Shown piece after piece: positions 43,668 through 55,900 of a DNA stretch of 64,000 nucleotides (positions are counted from its first letter, which is position 1; every line of letters starts with the position of its first letter). The notes beneath the pieces were generated by a model that was not told the origin of the DNA, ran no database searches, and was given only the letters and a program-made list of their open reading frames with translations. Location: positions 3,844,001-3,908,000 of the forward strand of contig JAUDYN010000003.1 of NCBI GenBank assembly GCA_030407005.1, in the 5' to 3' direction. Both the position numbers and the translations under genes were made by a program. The DNA comes from Desarmillaria ectypa. Its lineage: Eukaryota; Basidiomycota; Agaricomycetes; Agaricales; Physalacriaceae.

Positions 43668-45340
43668 TGTGTCGTTGTGCTGATCTGTCACAAAAAATGC
43701 CGATGAACAGTTGAGAGATAGCGAATTGAACTTAAATATAAAGATGGCATGCCACTCAAATGTGGAATATGTGCGTTGCCTTGAAATAGGTCTAAGTGCC
43801 AGGGCTGTTGGAAGAAAGGATAGGCAGAACCCAAACTATATTTAGTGGTTGTACAGCCACATGTCCCTCTACGGTGCACGTCGCGCGACGCGTTGCTGGT
43901 TCCTGTTGCTCCTCCATACCATTTCTACAAGTAAAAATGTGTTGGCACAATTGAACGTTCAGTGTTGGTGAGACTTTGCTCATATTCAGGATCCCTGCGT
44001 ATAGACAATTATCCGAAAGTGCCTCGGATTAGATAAGAGAATACCAGGACTATGCATGCAATCTCACGCTACCGATACCGGATGGATACTCTTTGCGTGC
44101 CATGTTAGATTTGTGAGATCCCTGTTCTATTCTCTGCTAGGTGAAGGTTTGGTTTCTATTATGACCGATGTCCCTGAGAAAACGGACCAGAGCTTGTGGA
44201 CGGACCAACTGGTACAGGTGGGAATCAGGGGACGATATACTTCTTCTGACACAAATGTCGATTTATCTGATGGCATTTTTAAGATGGGGCAGAAGAAAAA
44301 ATTACCTGAATAAAAAGGCTAGAATCTTGACGGCAATGAACCTTTGCTTTTCAGGAACCCCAGAGTGAACTCTCCTCTATCAGAGTATGTCTCGACGTTG
44401 CATGCACCTATCATCGGATTAACTATCTTGGCTGGTGTCCGTGGCATAATTTCAGCATGTTACGGAAGAATTACTTGGTCCAGAACGCGAGGAAGAAATT
44501 TCTGTCACATAATTTTGGCGATGCACACCGTACCGACGTGCGACCAGAATCTCGGTCCCCGTCTCTTCAAGCCGTCTTCCGTTAATTGGTTGAATATTTC
44601 CGGGACATAATCATGGTTGCAGGTCTTGGCATAGCAGTGCAACAATAATTCTTACCAGAAGGTCAAAATATCATTCTATCGGATACATAGGCAGAAACAA
44701 GGCCATGACACCAATGGCATCTGGACTCCTTCATATGAATCGTCTACAGGATTCCGGGCGAGTAACTGAGTCCCTACCTTAGTATCTTCTATATCCCCAT
44801 GTACCATAGTGGGCAACATTTCTAGGCAGTCATTTTAACAGTATTTCCAGTAGAATTTACAAGAATTCTTTTCCTCGAAAGGCCAACTCACTGGAGCTCT
44901 CGTTTCTGATAGCCCTGAATGGATATGAACTTGCCACAACAAACATACTATCCTCCAGCACCAAAGAAATTTCTACCTAGGTCGCATAGAAACTGGTGGG
45001 GTTGTTATGCCTGTCATTTACATTCGACATGCTTATCCGAAGCCATGCCTGAGCTCTGTGTGCAGCTGCGAACCGAATATGCCCCATCGTTTAGTAATTA
45101 TACCCCCCAGCCGAAGGCATAAGAGGAGGAGAAAGCAACTTTCGCACCTCATCCAACATATCCTTCGCCCGCTTTTCTATTTTCCTCTTCACCTGCACAG
45201 TCACTGTCCAAGCTATGAGTGACTTCGTCCTGTGCTGTCAACTGTTTTGTTCATAGCTGACAGCATGTTTTAGCAAAACGGGACCCAACCTGCTCGTGAT
45301 ATACTCCTACCCTCGCTCTCAATAATACCTCGGCAGTGCT
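43668..45340. other. Spacer without supported gene
   Basis: Normal CpG content resumes here. Several frames of 60-90 codons (for example 44056-44313, 44919-45122) show no recognised motif. Degenerate gene remains are possible. Confidence 0.35.
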
Positions 45341-45354
45341 CATCATAGACATCA

Positions 45355-45956
45355 GGACTCTAGCTGGACAGAAGATGATGCTTTCCAGTCAGCTATCCTC
45401 GATACTACCAACTCATACAGAAGCGCACACGACGCCAACGCGTTGACCTGGGACGACACCTTCGCTACGTATGCACTGGAACATGCCCAGTCATGCGTGT
45501 TTGAGCACAGCGTTCGTGATCCTTTTCATTCTGTTTCGTTGTTCCCCATCTTCATGGTTTAATTCAGCGAGGACAATATGGCGAGAACCTCGTTGCGGGA
45601 TACGGGCACCGCCACTGTTGGGTGTGCACGGGTCAACTGCGGTGGAAACAATGATACACCGGGATGGTCAGTCGGACTGCTTTTATGTAGAGCCAAAAAC
45701 TTGACTTCTTTTTGCTTTCGATAGGTATGTCACTTGCGAATATGACCCCGCTGGCAACATTATTAGTGTGATAACCAGTACTTCATTGACAATGTCGAGT
45801 GCTGAGGCGACTGTCGAAGCTCACTGGTATCTTTCCTCCTTGAAATGTAAAACTACATATTTCTGGATTTGTTTCGGTGTCTTGGATCCAAAGATTGACT
45901 TCTTCGTCTCTTTCTTGTTAGAGATGAATGACGATCGCTTGCATCGCATTTCCTTT
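45355..45956 (+). pseudogene. CAP/PR-1-like secreted protein relic
   Basis: Spliced reading gives the start of a CAP (SCP/TAPS) domain: ILDTTNSYRSAHDANALTWD, TYALEHAQSCVFEHS, an intron, QYGENLVAGYG, then VGCARVNCGGNNDTPG, an intron and WYVTCEYDPAGNII. CAP proteins are secreted Cys-rich proteins, in fungi often acting on sterols or fatty acids. Between GYG and VGCARV about 30 residues including the signature GHFTQ-W are missing and the frame changes, so this is most likely a broken gene. Upstream, no convincing signal peptide or start codon was found. The frame after NII runs on for about 55 codons of unrelated-looking sequence. Confidence 0.7.
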
Positions 45957-46873
45957 TGAGTCAGATTTGAGTTCACGATGAGCGGTGAAATCCCGTTGAA
46001 TGGAACACCACCGTTCCTCTTATTGCAAGGGAGATTACAATTTTCCGGTAATTGTATACCGTTTGGGTCGAAGAAAGATTTGACCTGTAGAGAAGCTACT
46101 CCTCGTCTCCATCTATATTTAGCAGCCCTTACGTCTGTTGCATATACTGCGTCCGCAGGACTTGCACCGATGCTGATTCTGCTGGATGTTAACGATGAAC
46201 GGACTCATCTTCGATAGTTCATTTTAAAATTTATGTCATTGTAGGAGCTGACACCACCTCTAAGATGTAGAAAAATAAGAAAAATTGAAGATGGACAGGG
46301 TAAACTCGCATTTTTTGCCGAACTGAATACCGGATACGTACCCATACTACTGGCTATTAAGCTTTGTTGTTTTTATTTAGGATGATATTCCGCAGACGAG
46401 TTCAATGAAAGCCGCTTTCATGCCCTGATTTCGAAAGTCGCAACAAAGTTCCTGGACTCGGCCGTTTTCCTCAACATGAGCTTGGCCGAAATGAAGAAAG
46501 TTAGGATCTTGAAAACCTTACTTGCTTTCTCCGAGCGTAGATACTAGCATGATCTCGTGTTCAGAAGGTTCGAGAGTTCATTACTTATTTCCTCTGTCAG
46601 TTCAGCGTTTGAACGTACTCAACATACACGGACTCAAGAGGCCTTCCATTCCTGCCGTGAGACAAGTACCCACCTGGTACAATTATTAGTTCTGGAAGAA
46701 ACTGCTGAAGTTTACGATACGCCCTATGATGAAATTCGGTCACGGCAACCAATGACATCTATGTTTCAATGTGTCAGTAGTATCATATACGCTATGAAAT
46801 GTCTGCAGTAGTAAAGTAAGCTATCAAGGACGTGTAGAGGATAACATAATGAAAAAAGATGGAATGCATATAA
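45957..46873. other. Spacer without supported gene
   Basis: Frames at 45978-46217 and 46557-46811 have no recognised motif. Confidence 0.35.
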
Positions 46874-47655
46874 TCACGGTACAAGAGCCTCTTCGTCCCA
46901 AGAACCCTTGTTGTTCTTCCAAAATCTCGTTCTCCGATTTGGAATGGGATCCAGTTCCATGTAGTCAACGTCTGTCGGGTCGACAACCAATAAGGCGAAA
47001 TGGCTTAATGCTGTCTGCCAAAGGCGTTTGTTCTCTTCAGTACTCCACTCTCCATCAGCATTGGGCTCCTCCAGCTTGAGAGGCCATTTCTTCGCCTCTT
47101 CTTCTCCGCCTACAAGTGGTGAACCAGGGATAGGCCGGCACCACGACGCCTTCATGTATGGGCTCATGCTTCTGTAAACTTCCTGCCGTTTCGCTTCCCA
47201 GTCAAAGCCTTCCTTGTAGAGCGTCCCCATGGCGCCATTACCGTTTCTGACCTGCGTAGAGTGGAGGAAGTGCTTGTACAAGCCATTCGTCGGGGCAGGA
47301 ATAATGGTCGCGAGACCTGCGACGCGGTACTGCTCTTTGGCGCCCTCAATCCACCATGCGAGCTGCACGTGAGGATTCGAGATTATTTGCGAGGTCTTGG
47401 GCGTGCGACTATCGGTTGTGAAGAGCAAGAGAGGATGTTCTGGGTTCGTGGTGGGGTTGATAAAACCTCGGAAAATGAGGGAACGGACGTGGGGTATCGG
47501 TGTCGTAGGGTCGATGGAGGCCAGCTGAGTGACTGCTTGTTCAGCTGAGATTAGCTTTAAGAGAATTTTGAGAAAGGCGGTGCCGTACCAATTGATTTTT
47601 CGTTCGCGGCCAGGGCGTTTCCGATGGCCCGTTTCCATCGAGGACCTGGAGCCAT
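46874..47655 (-). CDS. Pyridoxamine 5'-phosphate oxidase-like FMN-binding protein (Alr4036 type)
   Basis: Two exons, 47589-47655 and 46874-47544, joined over a 44-nt intron with a GCTAAT branch site, giving 245 residues. The spliced start is MAPGPRWKRAIGNALAANEK. The longer unspliced frame from 47638 is open but gives an N-terminus unlike the family. The body carries the split-barrel flavin fold pieces QLASIDPTTPIPHVRSLIFR GF, LLLFTTDSRTPKTSQI, VQLAWWIEG (oxidase-like beta barrel) and the C-terminal DYMELDPIPNRRTRFWKN. The Alr4036 domain family is known to bind FMN; substrate is not established. It is divergently arranged with the gene at 47842. Confidence 0.85.
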
Positions 47656-47841
47656 AATACGAAGAATGGAAGGAAATACGCAGAAAATGGTGATTCGAAG
47701 GACCGTGAATGCAGAGACGGAGTTACTGTACAGGCATAGTACAAATTTTTACATACATGGTGGTGGTAGAAGAGCAATTAACAGCCGTCGAACAGCCGAC
47801 GCGATGCTTACCACTGTTGGTCAGCGATCACCACGACCACA
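47656..47841. promoter_or_regulatory. Short divergent intergenic region (186 bp)
   Basis: Lies between two divergent start codons (47655 minus, 47842 plus), so it must contain both promoters. No TATA box is obvious. Confidence 0.5.
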
Positions 47842-48600
47842 ATGTTACGATGCTTGCTCGTGCTCTACCTCTCCGTTCTCGCCTTTGCAAATACTGAGAT
47901 ATCCAATTTCTATGCGAGCTCTGCCGTGCAGGCGCCGGTAGCTGTTGGCACGGAGTGGTGAGCTGATATTGCAGCAAGTCGGACGCATATACTCACTTTA
48001 TCGTACACAGGGCTACCCTTAGCGCCGCCGACAACCAAAGGCAATATGAGATTATGCCAGCACCATTAGGAATACCTTTAACGGCCGTATGCCCAAACTC
48101 ACCCTGCCCACACGAACTCTGGCTCAAACTGGACCTGTCGAATAACGACTGGCAGCGATTCACAAAGTTCACGTTACGCATATCCTGGGCTGCATACGTG
48201 CGTAGCATCATAATCTTTCAGCTTGGTGATGTTAAAAAAGCATGAACAGAATCCAGCCGATTTTCTCATCGATATCCTTGATGGAGACGCCATCACCAGC
48301 ACCAAATCTTCCGACCCACCGACGCGTCTTAAATATGCTCGAATACGCCTCGTTGATACTGGTGTAGTTGCCCCGGGCATGTCTGTCGACAGACCCGCTG
48401 CTGTACCATTCACGGTGGTCCTCGAACCGCTGTACTTTGGGGTCCTGCCGGCGTCTGTCCTCCCTACCCTCTATTTCTTGATCCCAATCGTGCTGCTGGC
48501 GGCTGTGAGTCTACCCTGGATAAATGCTTATCTTGAAGATGTCGCTTTGAAAGCTAGGAGGGAGGTACGTCTCGCTGCTATGGGCATAAAACAGCGATAA
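47842..48600 (+). CDS. Predicted type I membrane protein with signal peptide, 217 residues
   Basis: Three exons: 47842-47957, 48011-48197, 48250-48600, introns 53 and 52 nt. The N-terminus MLRCLLVLYLSVLAFANT is a good signal peptide. The lumenal part has PLGIPLTAVCPNSPCPHELW and FTKFTLRISWAAY, then NPADFLIDILDGD. One membrane span near the end (VLPTLYFLIPIVLLAAVSLP) is followed by a short basic tail (KARREVRLAAMGIKQR). The layout suggests an ER or secretory-pathway resident. The family is not recognised; a distant PIG-X-like role crossed my mind but is not supported. Confidence 0.75.
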
Positions 48601-49035
48601 AGGTGGGTATTGCACCCCAATTATTTTCGTTTGGTGGTTGATGTTTCTGTAGGTCATATGCTGTCTTTCCTAGCATCTACTTGGTTCTGCTTTCCTGTAT
48701 TATATTCAAGTCTGCTGCAAGATACCGCCTTAAGATTTTAAACGTTGAAATATACAAGCCTCACAAAGAAGCTACGTCTAAGTATTCTCAAGGCCGATCC
48801 GTACGTTTATTATGTTTTGGGCTTTTTGTAAGATATCACGCTGAGAATCGCGCATTTGAATTGAAAAAGGTAGCTTCTCTCAAGGGGGATAGTGTAACGG
48901 AAATAGTCTCTGTTTGGCTAGTATTGAAGGGCACTACCCTCCTCGTCCTCTTCCTCATCAGCAGGGCCAGGTTCCTATGATGATTAGTCGTGATCACTAT
49001 AGATGCCACGCCACTCACTGCAGTCATCAACGCAG
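48601..49035. other. Intergenic, convergent
   Basis: 3' ends of two convergent genes face here. An acidic frame ending at 48918 could be an extra 3' exon of the next gene, but a closer stop at 49036 fits the paralogues better. Confidence 0.4.
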
Positions 49036-49659
49036 TTAAACTGTGCCTTCCTTTTGGTCACCATCGTCGTCCTAATCCTACGTTCACGTCAAACGGGCTA
49101 GCCAAGGAGAGTAGCTGCTCACATCAGATTCATCGCTACTTCCCTCCCCATCCGAGCTGGAGAATGATGAAAAGGAGCTCTCATCAGAACTTGTGGGCAC
49201 AGTGTCCCTATCAGAGAACTCATATTCCTCGTCGTCTTCGTCCTCGTCTGGATAGTTATCAGGCTAGGAGATATTTAATGATAGACATAAGCTATATAGA
49301 CGAGGGCGCGCACGTTCTTTAGCAGCAGCAAAGTCAAATTTTCCTAATAAAAAAAAAAGTTGTTGGTCGGTAGTAAAAGATCACAACGTGTATAGATAGA
49401 TACCCACTTCCTCCTCATCGCCATCTACATCTAGATCGTTCTAAAAATGCGCGCGTCACACAACTTTCCGGCGCATAAAGTAGCTGCGGCTAACCTCAGA
49501 TGACTCTGACTCTGATGTTGATGAGTCGTCCTCCAAATCGAACGATTCACTACCGCCATCCGAAGGTACGCCACTCTTGTAGATGGCCATTTCAAGTTTA
49601 TTTTTGTCCTGACCCAATCGTTGGCCGGGCTCATGACCAGAAGTCGATGGAACGGACAT
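49036..49659 (-). CDS. Small acidic protein A of a tandem trio, 134 residues
   Basis: Exons 49495-49659, 49408-49440, 49314-49343, 49123-49263, 49036-49071; every intron is phase 0. It starts MSVPSTSGHEPGQRLGQDKN, then acidic and Ser-rich runs, a 30-nt micro-exon encoding ENLTLLLLKN, a second acidic stretch (PDNYPDEDEDDEEYEF) and a short end DDDGDQKEGTV. The micro-exon is the shared core with paralogues B and C, and set the exon choice. It lacks the KKR-IDE basic motif of the others. Function unknown; the extreme acidity resembles histone-chaperone-like proteins, which is inference only. Confidence 0.65.
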
Positions 49660-50207
49660 GATGGTGATACCAGTGAAGAGAGGTGGGCTCAAGATTTGTG
49701 GTGCGTCGTCTCAATGTTTGGAACAAGGTGGAGAGATGGTGGTTGGTTATTACATGCGAGTATTTGATCGCGGGAAGCGGAGATTTCCGTGTCTTATCTT
49801 ATCTATGCGTGAGTCAGTATGATGACGAGCTCCCGTCGCTTAGCCCTAAGCCCATCGATTTAATCGATTAGTTTCTCTTCTTTCCGTCTTCCTTCTTGCT
49901 CACACCGAAAATGTCTGTTCCCTAATTGTGTGGCCAGGGCGCCATTTTTCTTCTGCCGCTACTCGACTCTCAGCATCTGGATCTTTTGTTGTGGGGATTC
50001 ATCTACATCAATCAACCCCGCCCGAGCCCCGCGAGGCTTTCCTCAATATTTCTTCACTTCACTTGGCCTTTATACTGCCAAGACCTACTTTCAGTGACCC
50101 AAGAATGATTGAACGATAACAGAGATACATTGTACATGTTACAACACAGACGAGAACAACGGTATTTAGTAATAAATCAGTACATTCTAACAATCTCCAG
50201 CTCCAAC

Positions 50208-50737
50208 TCAAGCTTTGACCTTCTTCGTCTCGACATCTTCGTTTTCATGGGCCTCGACTTCATCTATAGCCCTCTTCTTAGCGGCGGCAGCCGGTGCAGG
50301 GACCTCGGCGTACTCCTCGTCTTCGTCCGCTTCATCAACTTCCTCTTCCTCGGCGGCAGCTTCACCGTTTGGCTGTAAACATCACATTGGATTGGATAGT
50401 AAATAAAACAAGGCAGCGCACGTTTCCCAGTAGAAGTGCTGTCAAGCTGGATTTCTGAAAGAGGAATGCGCGCGTCAATGACGCCCTTCAAGCTGGGCAG
50501 AGACATACCCCAGCACCGTTTTGTTCCTCTTCTTCATCCTCTTCTTCGTAATCGTCGTCGTCGTCATCGTCGTCCTGCTGTATGGGATATCAGCGCCCGT
50601 GTACGGCATCACGGCCCCGATGACAGTACCTCCACCTCATACTCGTCAGTCTCCTCCTCGTCAACTGGGGGGTCGTTTTCGATGACGGCCTCAGGCTCCC
50701 CCTCCTCATTGGGCTCTACCGTGGGCTTTTCCGACAT
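50208..50737 (-). CDS. Small acidic protein B of a tandem trio, 124 residues
   Basis: Exons 50630-50737, 50509-50577, 50422-50454, 50208-50372; introns phase 0. The second acceptor is a CAGCAG, so one Gln may be added. Order: acidic N-terminus (MSEKPTVEPNEEGEPE), an Asp run (QDDDDDDDDYEEEDEEEE), micro-exon KSSLTALLLGN, acidic stretch, then AKKRAIDEVE, a likely nuclear signal, and KKVKA at the end. No catalytic domain. I believe close relatives exist in other Agaricomycetes, but cannot name a function. Confidence 0.75.
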
Positions 50738-51124
50738 CGTGGGTGTTGTGGTGGTTTCTGTTTATGTCTGGTTCCCAAGTGCGGCGCGGGAGCTCAGGGT
50801 GTGAATTCAACAGCTCAGAGTCACGTGGCTGGATATCGGCTTGACGGAGGGAAGGATGGCGTCTTGGGAATGTTCGGTCGGAGGCGGCATTTTCCGTGAG
50901 GAACTGGGCGGGTTACCCAGGTCTGTCTTTCACTGGGACCATGCCTTCCTTTTTTGTGGCTGACTACTCAGTTTCAAAGAACTGATAACCATCACTTTTG
51001 ACGAACGGCCCTTTTTCGATTATGGTGTTTAATTCTGTGTGGTGAATTTAACCTCAAATTTCGCAAATTTGAACCAATACCAGGGTTGTACGGCAATGTC
51101 ATCTCTGTCATCAATCCAAGTAGC

Positions 51125-51640
51125 TTAAACTCTCGGTTTCTTCCCTTCGGCTGTTTCATCCGTCTCGATTTCATCTATCCTTCTCTTCTTGGGATTAGAG
51201 GCCGAGAATTCCGTGTACTCGTCATCTCCATCTGTTTCGACATCGGCAGGCTCTTGAGGCTATGTTCAAATGTCGCAATCGGTACGAGTCGGGCAGAGGA
51301 AGCACACGTACATTTTTCAACAGGAGTAGCGTTAAAGACTACTCGGGCGCGTCAATTGGGCTACATTAAGGTCGTGTCAGATGGCCTTACCGATGGACCT
51401 TCTTCATCATCCTCCGACTCGTCATCTCCGCTGTCGTGGTCTTCATTCTCCTCCTTAAATATCTCGCATCATCAGATTCGAGCTTATTTATGAAGACGTG
51501 TTCACACAACTCACGCTTGAGTCAGACTCCTCGGCCTCGTCGCTTTCTTCGTCATCTTTGTAGACCATCTCGTCAGCATGAATGACCTGTCCCTCCAGTT
51601 TACCAATCAGCTCTTCGTCTGCTTGTGTTTGCTCGGCCAT
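51125..51640 (-). CDS. Small acidic protein C of a tandem trio, 119 residues
   Basis: Exons 51515-51640, 51391-51462, 51312-51338, 51125-51259; introns phase 0. N-terminus MAEQTQADEELIGKLEGQVI, acidic exon 2 (ENEDHDSGDDESEDDEEG), a 27-nt micro-exon SLTLLLLKN, then DGDDEYTEFSASNPKKRRID, and KKPRV at the end. Order and intron positions equal those of B, showing tandem duplication. The three genes lie head to tail within 2.6 kb on one strand. Confidence 0.75.
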
Positions 51641-52925
51641 CGTTGTGGTTTTGGTTCAAACAAAAGCACGTGTGCGCGTGTGAAATGTCATGTTCGTAAA
51701 CATTGCCATATGGACATGCCTGATTTGACACGCGCGCTGGGATGAAAACTACTCTTAGAGGGATTTTGTTGGAATTTTGTTAACCGTTAAGGGAGTAACT
51801 ACCTTGGAGGGGTACGCGGCCGCCCAGGAACCCTGTTTCTGATTTCCAAGACAACATACAACCGAAGCGTAGCGAAAGCGAAGAGCGGCACTATTATGGT
51901 CTCGATGCCTGTATTGACAGTCGGTCCCGCTCTTCTTGGTGCAGCGGAAGGGCTGTCAGCAGATGGGGCTCGATCCAAACGATATGCACTCTCCATTCTG
52001 TTCGTTCTCATTGGAAAGCTCGATTGTTTCTTCGGTAGGGCGGTAGAGAGCTCTGTTGCTGACATCGGCTATTTTAAGCTAGGATGCTTCACGAGGCTAG
52101 CAACTCCCTCCAACGCTCCGTCATCCGACTTTGCTTCTCTGTGGTTTCCACTGCTCTCCAGAGCTTACCTGCATGTCCGCAAGAATCCACATCAGTCGCC
52201 CTCTTCAGACAGGGCGTCAATTATCAAGTCAGGACGGTCTTCTCGTTTGGATCATCAGCTGAGGTCGTTGGTCATGTCCGTTTGTCTTTACACATGGTAA
52301 ACTTTGCTCGGGAAATTGCGCAGTCACGGCCTGCCGTTATCTTGTTTTCGGGGTGAAAGGACTGTGTTGGATACCTTTTGGGCAGTCGTGCTCTTATCTT
52401 CCAGTGGGGTGGCCTGCTAAGAGATGGCACTAAGATAAAATAGTGACGTGGTGATGACCTTTATGACGTTCTTCGCGGTACAGAAATAAACCTTTTGTTT
52501 TTTTTTTCTGGTTGGCGAATTATTTTCAAAAATTACGTTTGAGGCGTAGGAAATTATCCAAAAAAGGCAGGCGACAGTACTGCCCTTTCCCTAACTTTAT
52601 CCCTGCTCATTATCATTGCGCCCCGACATTCATTTTTATTTCTTGCCGTCTTGCTCAGTACCAGCCACCGTCGTCGTCATTGTGATACTCAGTGACCACG
52701 GTACTCAGGTTCGACTGACGCCGCAGTGATTCTTCTACTGCCTCGAGGCCAAACTCGTGGCGTTCACGCTTTCTTGCGGCTCGCCTCCCCATCTTATCCT
52801 GCTTCTCGTCCTCTGACAGGATTGAATACCCCATTCACTACTCGATATCATCCTTTCACAGATAACGGTTACCCTACTGTCGACGTTGGTCGTCGGAATC
52901 CAAGGTAGCCAGACAGCGTCATTGT
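51641..52925. promoter_or_regulatory. Divergent spacer between acidic protein C and the kinase gene
   Basis: Contains both upstream regions. 52560-52900 is pyrimidine-rich (for example ctttccctaactttatccctgct), typical of fungal promoters and 5' leaders. The frames at 51799-52356 on both strands show no motif and I leave them out. Confidence 0.4.
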
Positions 52926-55900
52926 ATGCCGCAGATATATCGTCGGAGAGCACCGTCAAAGGCAGACGAGTCGGTGTCGAGGAAGAAATTCAGTACTGTT
53001 CTTGGATTCAGCCAGCTGTACAGGGACCCCAACGCTCACACTATCACATCTGACGAGCTCGGCCATCACCATACTTTAACACGACGGAGCGTCGACAGCA
53101 TCAGAAGCAACGGCGCCGGCAGATCACACATTGCAGGACGACCCTCTACTACATCCAACGACTCGTTCGACCTACCGGCCAGCCTAGTGGCAGCGACCAC
53201 CCCTGAAGTCAGCACCGATCCCGTCTCGACCAACACGATGCTGGCCGCAAATGATCTTCCTGCAAATCGACGGGCTCCAGTTCGAATTGACGCCCAGGAT
53301 GGTCCTTGGAGCGTCAGTGTTGCGGAATCGCCGCACGATGCCCGTTCATACAGTCTTTACATAAAGAGTGAGTCCCTTTCATTGTCGGCTGCTGCTGCGT
53401 TTTCTCCACAGCCTCCCTTCATTCGCATGATTTTCTCCTTTAAAGACGAGCAGCCTACACGCATACTGACTGTCGTTCTCTCGCAGCTCCCACTCACAAC
53501 ATCACTCTCACCCGAACGGCCATGGAGATCGTTGAACTCGACAGCAAGCTCCGTGAATCGTTACCCGGAGCTAAACTCCCTACACTTCCTATTGACGCTG
53601 CTGCTGTTGCTGCTGCAGCGCCCAAACGTAAATCAACGTTCCTTAATACCCTTTCCCGCCTTACTTCCCCCACCGCCGGCAAAGCTGGTCGGAATAACTC
53701 GACCAGGCGTTCCAACAATGCCAGTTCAATAATTGCATCTCCCGTCGCCTCTCCATCAAACGAGAAGAACGACCCGTTTTTGTCGTTTACGCCAAGCGCC
53801 ATCAACGCCACCCTTCCCACTACGGTCAACAGTACAGCCGTCGCAGCTTACCTGACGACCATCTCAAACACCCCTTCGCTGCGCCAGGCACGCGTGTGGA
53901 AGCGTTTTGTCCGTGTTCGCACGGATGATCTGGAGAGTGTGCGTGTCGAGCGAGCCATCAAGCATGTTAGGTCTGATCTTGCTGCTCATGTGGGGTTGAC
54001 AAAGGACAAAGAAAATGCCATGCCAAGTATTCGTGATTCGGAGGGCCCAATAGAAAATGGAAGTGCACACGATGAGAAGCTTCCGAGCCAGGACCTTGAC
54101 CACGAGATTGTAGGCGATGAAGGTGGTGTGATATCCGAAGAGAAAGATCCGGAGCAGAAGGAGGAGAGCACTTGCGACACTGTGCCCGTCGAGAGTGAGG
54201 CTGCGACGTTGACAGCACCAGCTGCCGAGCCACCTGCTACTCCGCATGAGCAGCAACAGGTGACCACAGAAACAGAGACTCCCCGTCCCTCTGAGGACGA
54301 TGCTCCGAAAACGCCTGTATTAGAAGGATCCACGAATCGCATACCCCGTTCACGTTCCGCGGACCCCGACAAGTCGAGACGTCTGGTTCGAACATATACG
54401 TCGTCGACATCGAATCAAGACGGCACTTCTTCGCAGACAGAAACAGGCGATGACGAGTCTTCCGTATCGACGAAAGAAGAGCACAACGGCCGTCGACGTA
54501 CGCGAAAGAAGCGATCCGTGTCCGTTGACCCTGCGCAGAAGAAAAAGTCGCAAAGGAAGGTTATTGTTGACGACTTTGAGATGATGCGGGTTCTTGGGAA
54601 AGGATGTGCTGGAAAGGTCCTCCTTGTGAGACACAAGTCGACGCAGGACTTATATGCCTTGAAGGCGATCACGAAGCGGCATGTGCTCGCCCATCAGGAG
54701 CTTCAGCATACGCTCACAGAACAGGCCGTCTTGAAGAAAATGGCTGCAGAGGCGAAGGATCCATTTGTGGTCAAATTGTGGTGGAGTTTCCATGATAAAG
54801 AGAACCTTTTCTTGGTCATGGTGAGTATTAGCTGTCGTCGTTTTTCGATCGGTTCTTAATTTCCTGCTCAGGATTTCCACCCTGGTGGTGATCTGGCTAC
54901 CCAATTAGCGCGATGGGGCAGACTAGGTCGGGATCGTGCTCGGTTCTACGCTGCCGAAATTGTAGAGGGCGTTGAGGGTCTCCATGCAGCGGGAGTCATC
55001 TACCGCGATCTGAAGCCTGAGAACATCCTTATTGGCTCTGACGGGCATATCGTCCTCACCGACTTTGGCCTGTCAAAAGAGTTCCCGAGACACTCTGCTG
55101 CCATAACCGCGCCTCCTACGCCTTCTGGCTCTCGTCGCGAATTTTACTCTGCTTCTTCAGGGCCGTCACAGCCGCCTACCCCTCCATGGATGAAGATGGA
55201 GAAGGGTGGCGAGCTTGCTGCTGGATGGCCTGGTCCGCCGGTGGGACAGAGCGATAGTACGTCCACATTCTGCGGGACAGCGGAATATCTCGCTCCGGAA
55301 GTCATTCAGGGATTGGCTTACAGCTATGAGATTGATTGGTGGAGCTTTGGAACGATGTTGTATGAAATGTTGACTGGTATTGTGAGTGTTCTTGGTCTGT
55401 CTTCTTGTGCGAACGGTCCCTGAGTTGTCGACGCTTAGACACCCTTCTGGGCGAACAACCATGCTGACATGTATGTGCGAGTGCTACAAGACGACCTTCA
55501 CTTCCCCGATGATAGGGCAATTGATCAAGACACGAAGAGTTTGATCCGCGGTGTCAGTTATATGCATTTGAGGCTTCTTTTCATACTCATGAGAACATAC
55601 AGCTTCTGCAACGCAATCCCGGACTTCGCATCTGCGAGCCTCGGATAAAACGGCATCCTTACTTCTCGATGATGTGAGTTTAATTGGTTTTTTTTAAATG
55701 GGCCAGGCACTTAATCAATCATGACAGAGACTGGTCTCATGTGTATTACAAGCGCTATATACGTTCGTTCGTTCTCCTCGGCGTTGAGCTATCAACTAAC
55801 TTGCTTGTTCACAGCGCCTTACATTCCTCCCATCGACCCCTTGAATGCTAGTGATACACAGAACTTTGACGACACGTTCCTTGACATGGAGCCTGTTCTT

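Noticed and set aside
48836..49030. Extra 3' exon of acidic protein A ending at 48918, or the 64-codon frame here
   Set aside because: A 51-nt intron and a stop at 49036 give an end similar in place and length to the paralogues; the alternatives need weaker splice sites.
51799..52356. Frames of 80-134 codons on both strands
   Set aside because: No motif, no splice context, and they overlap each other; likely promoter sequence.
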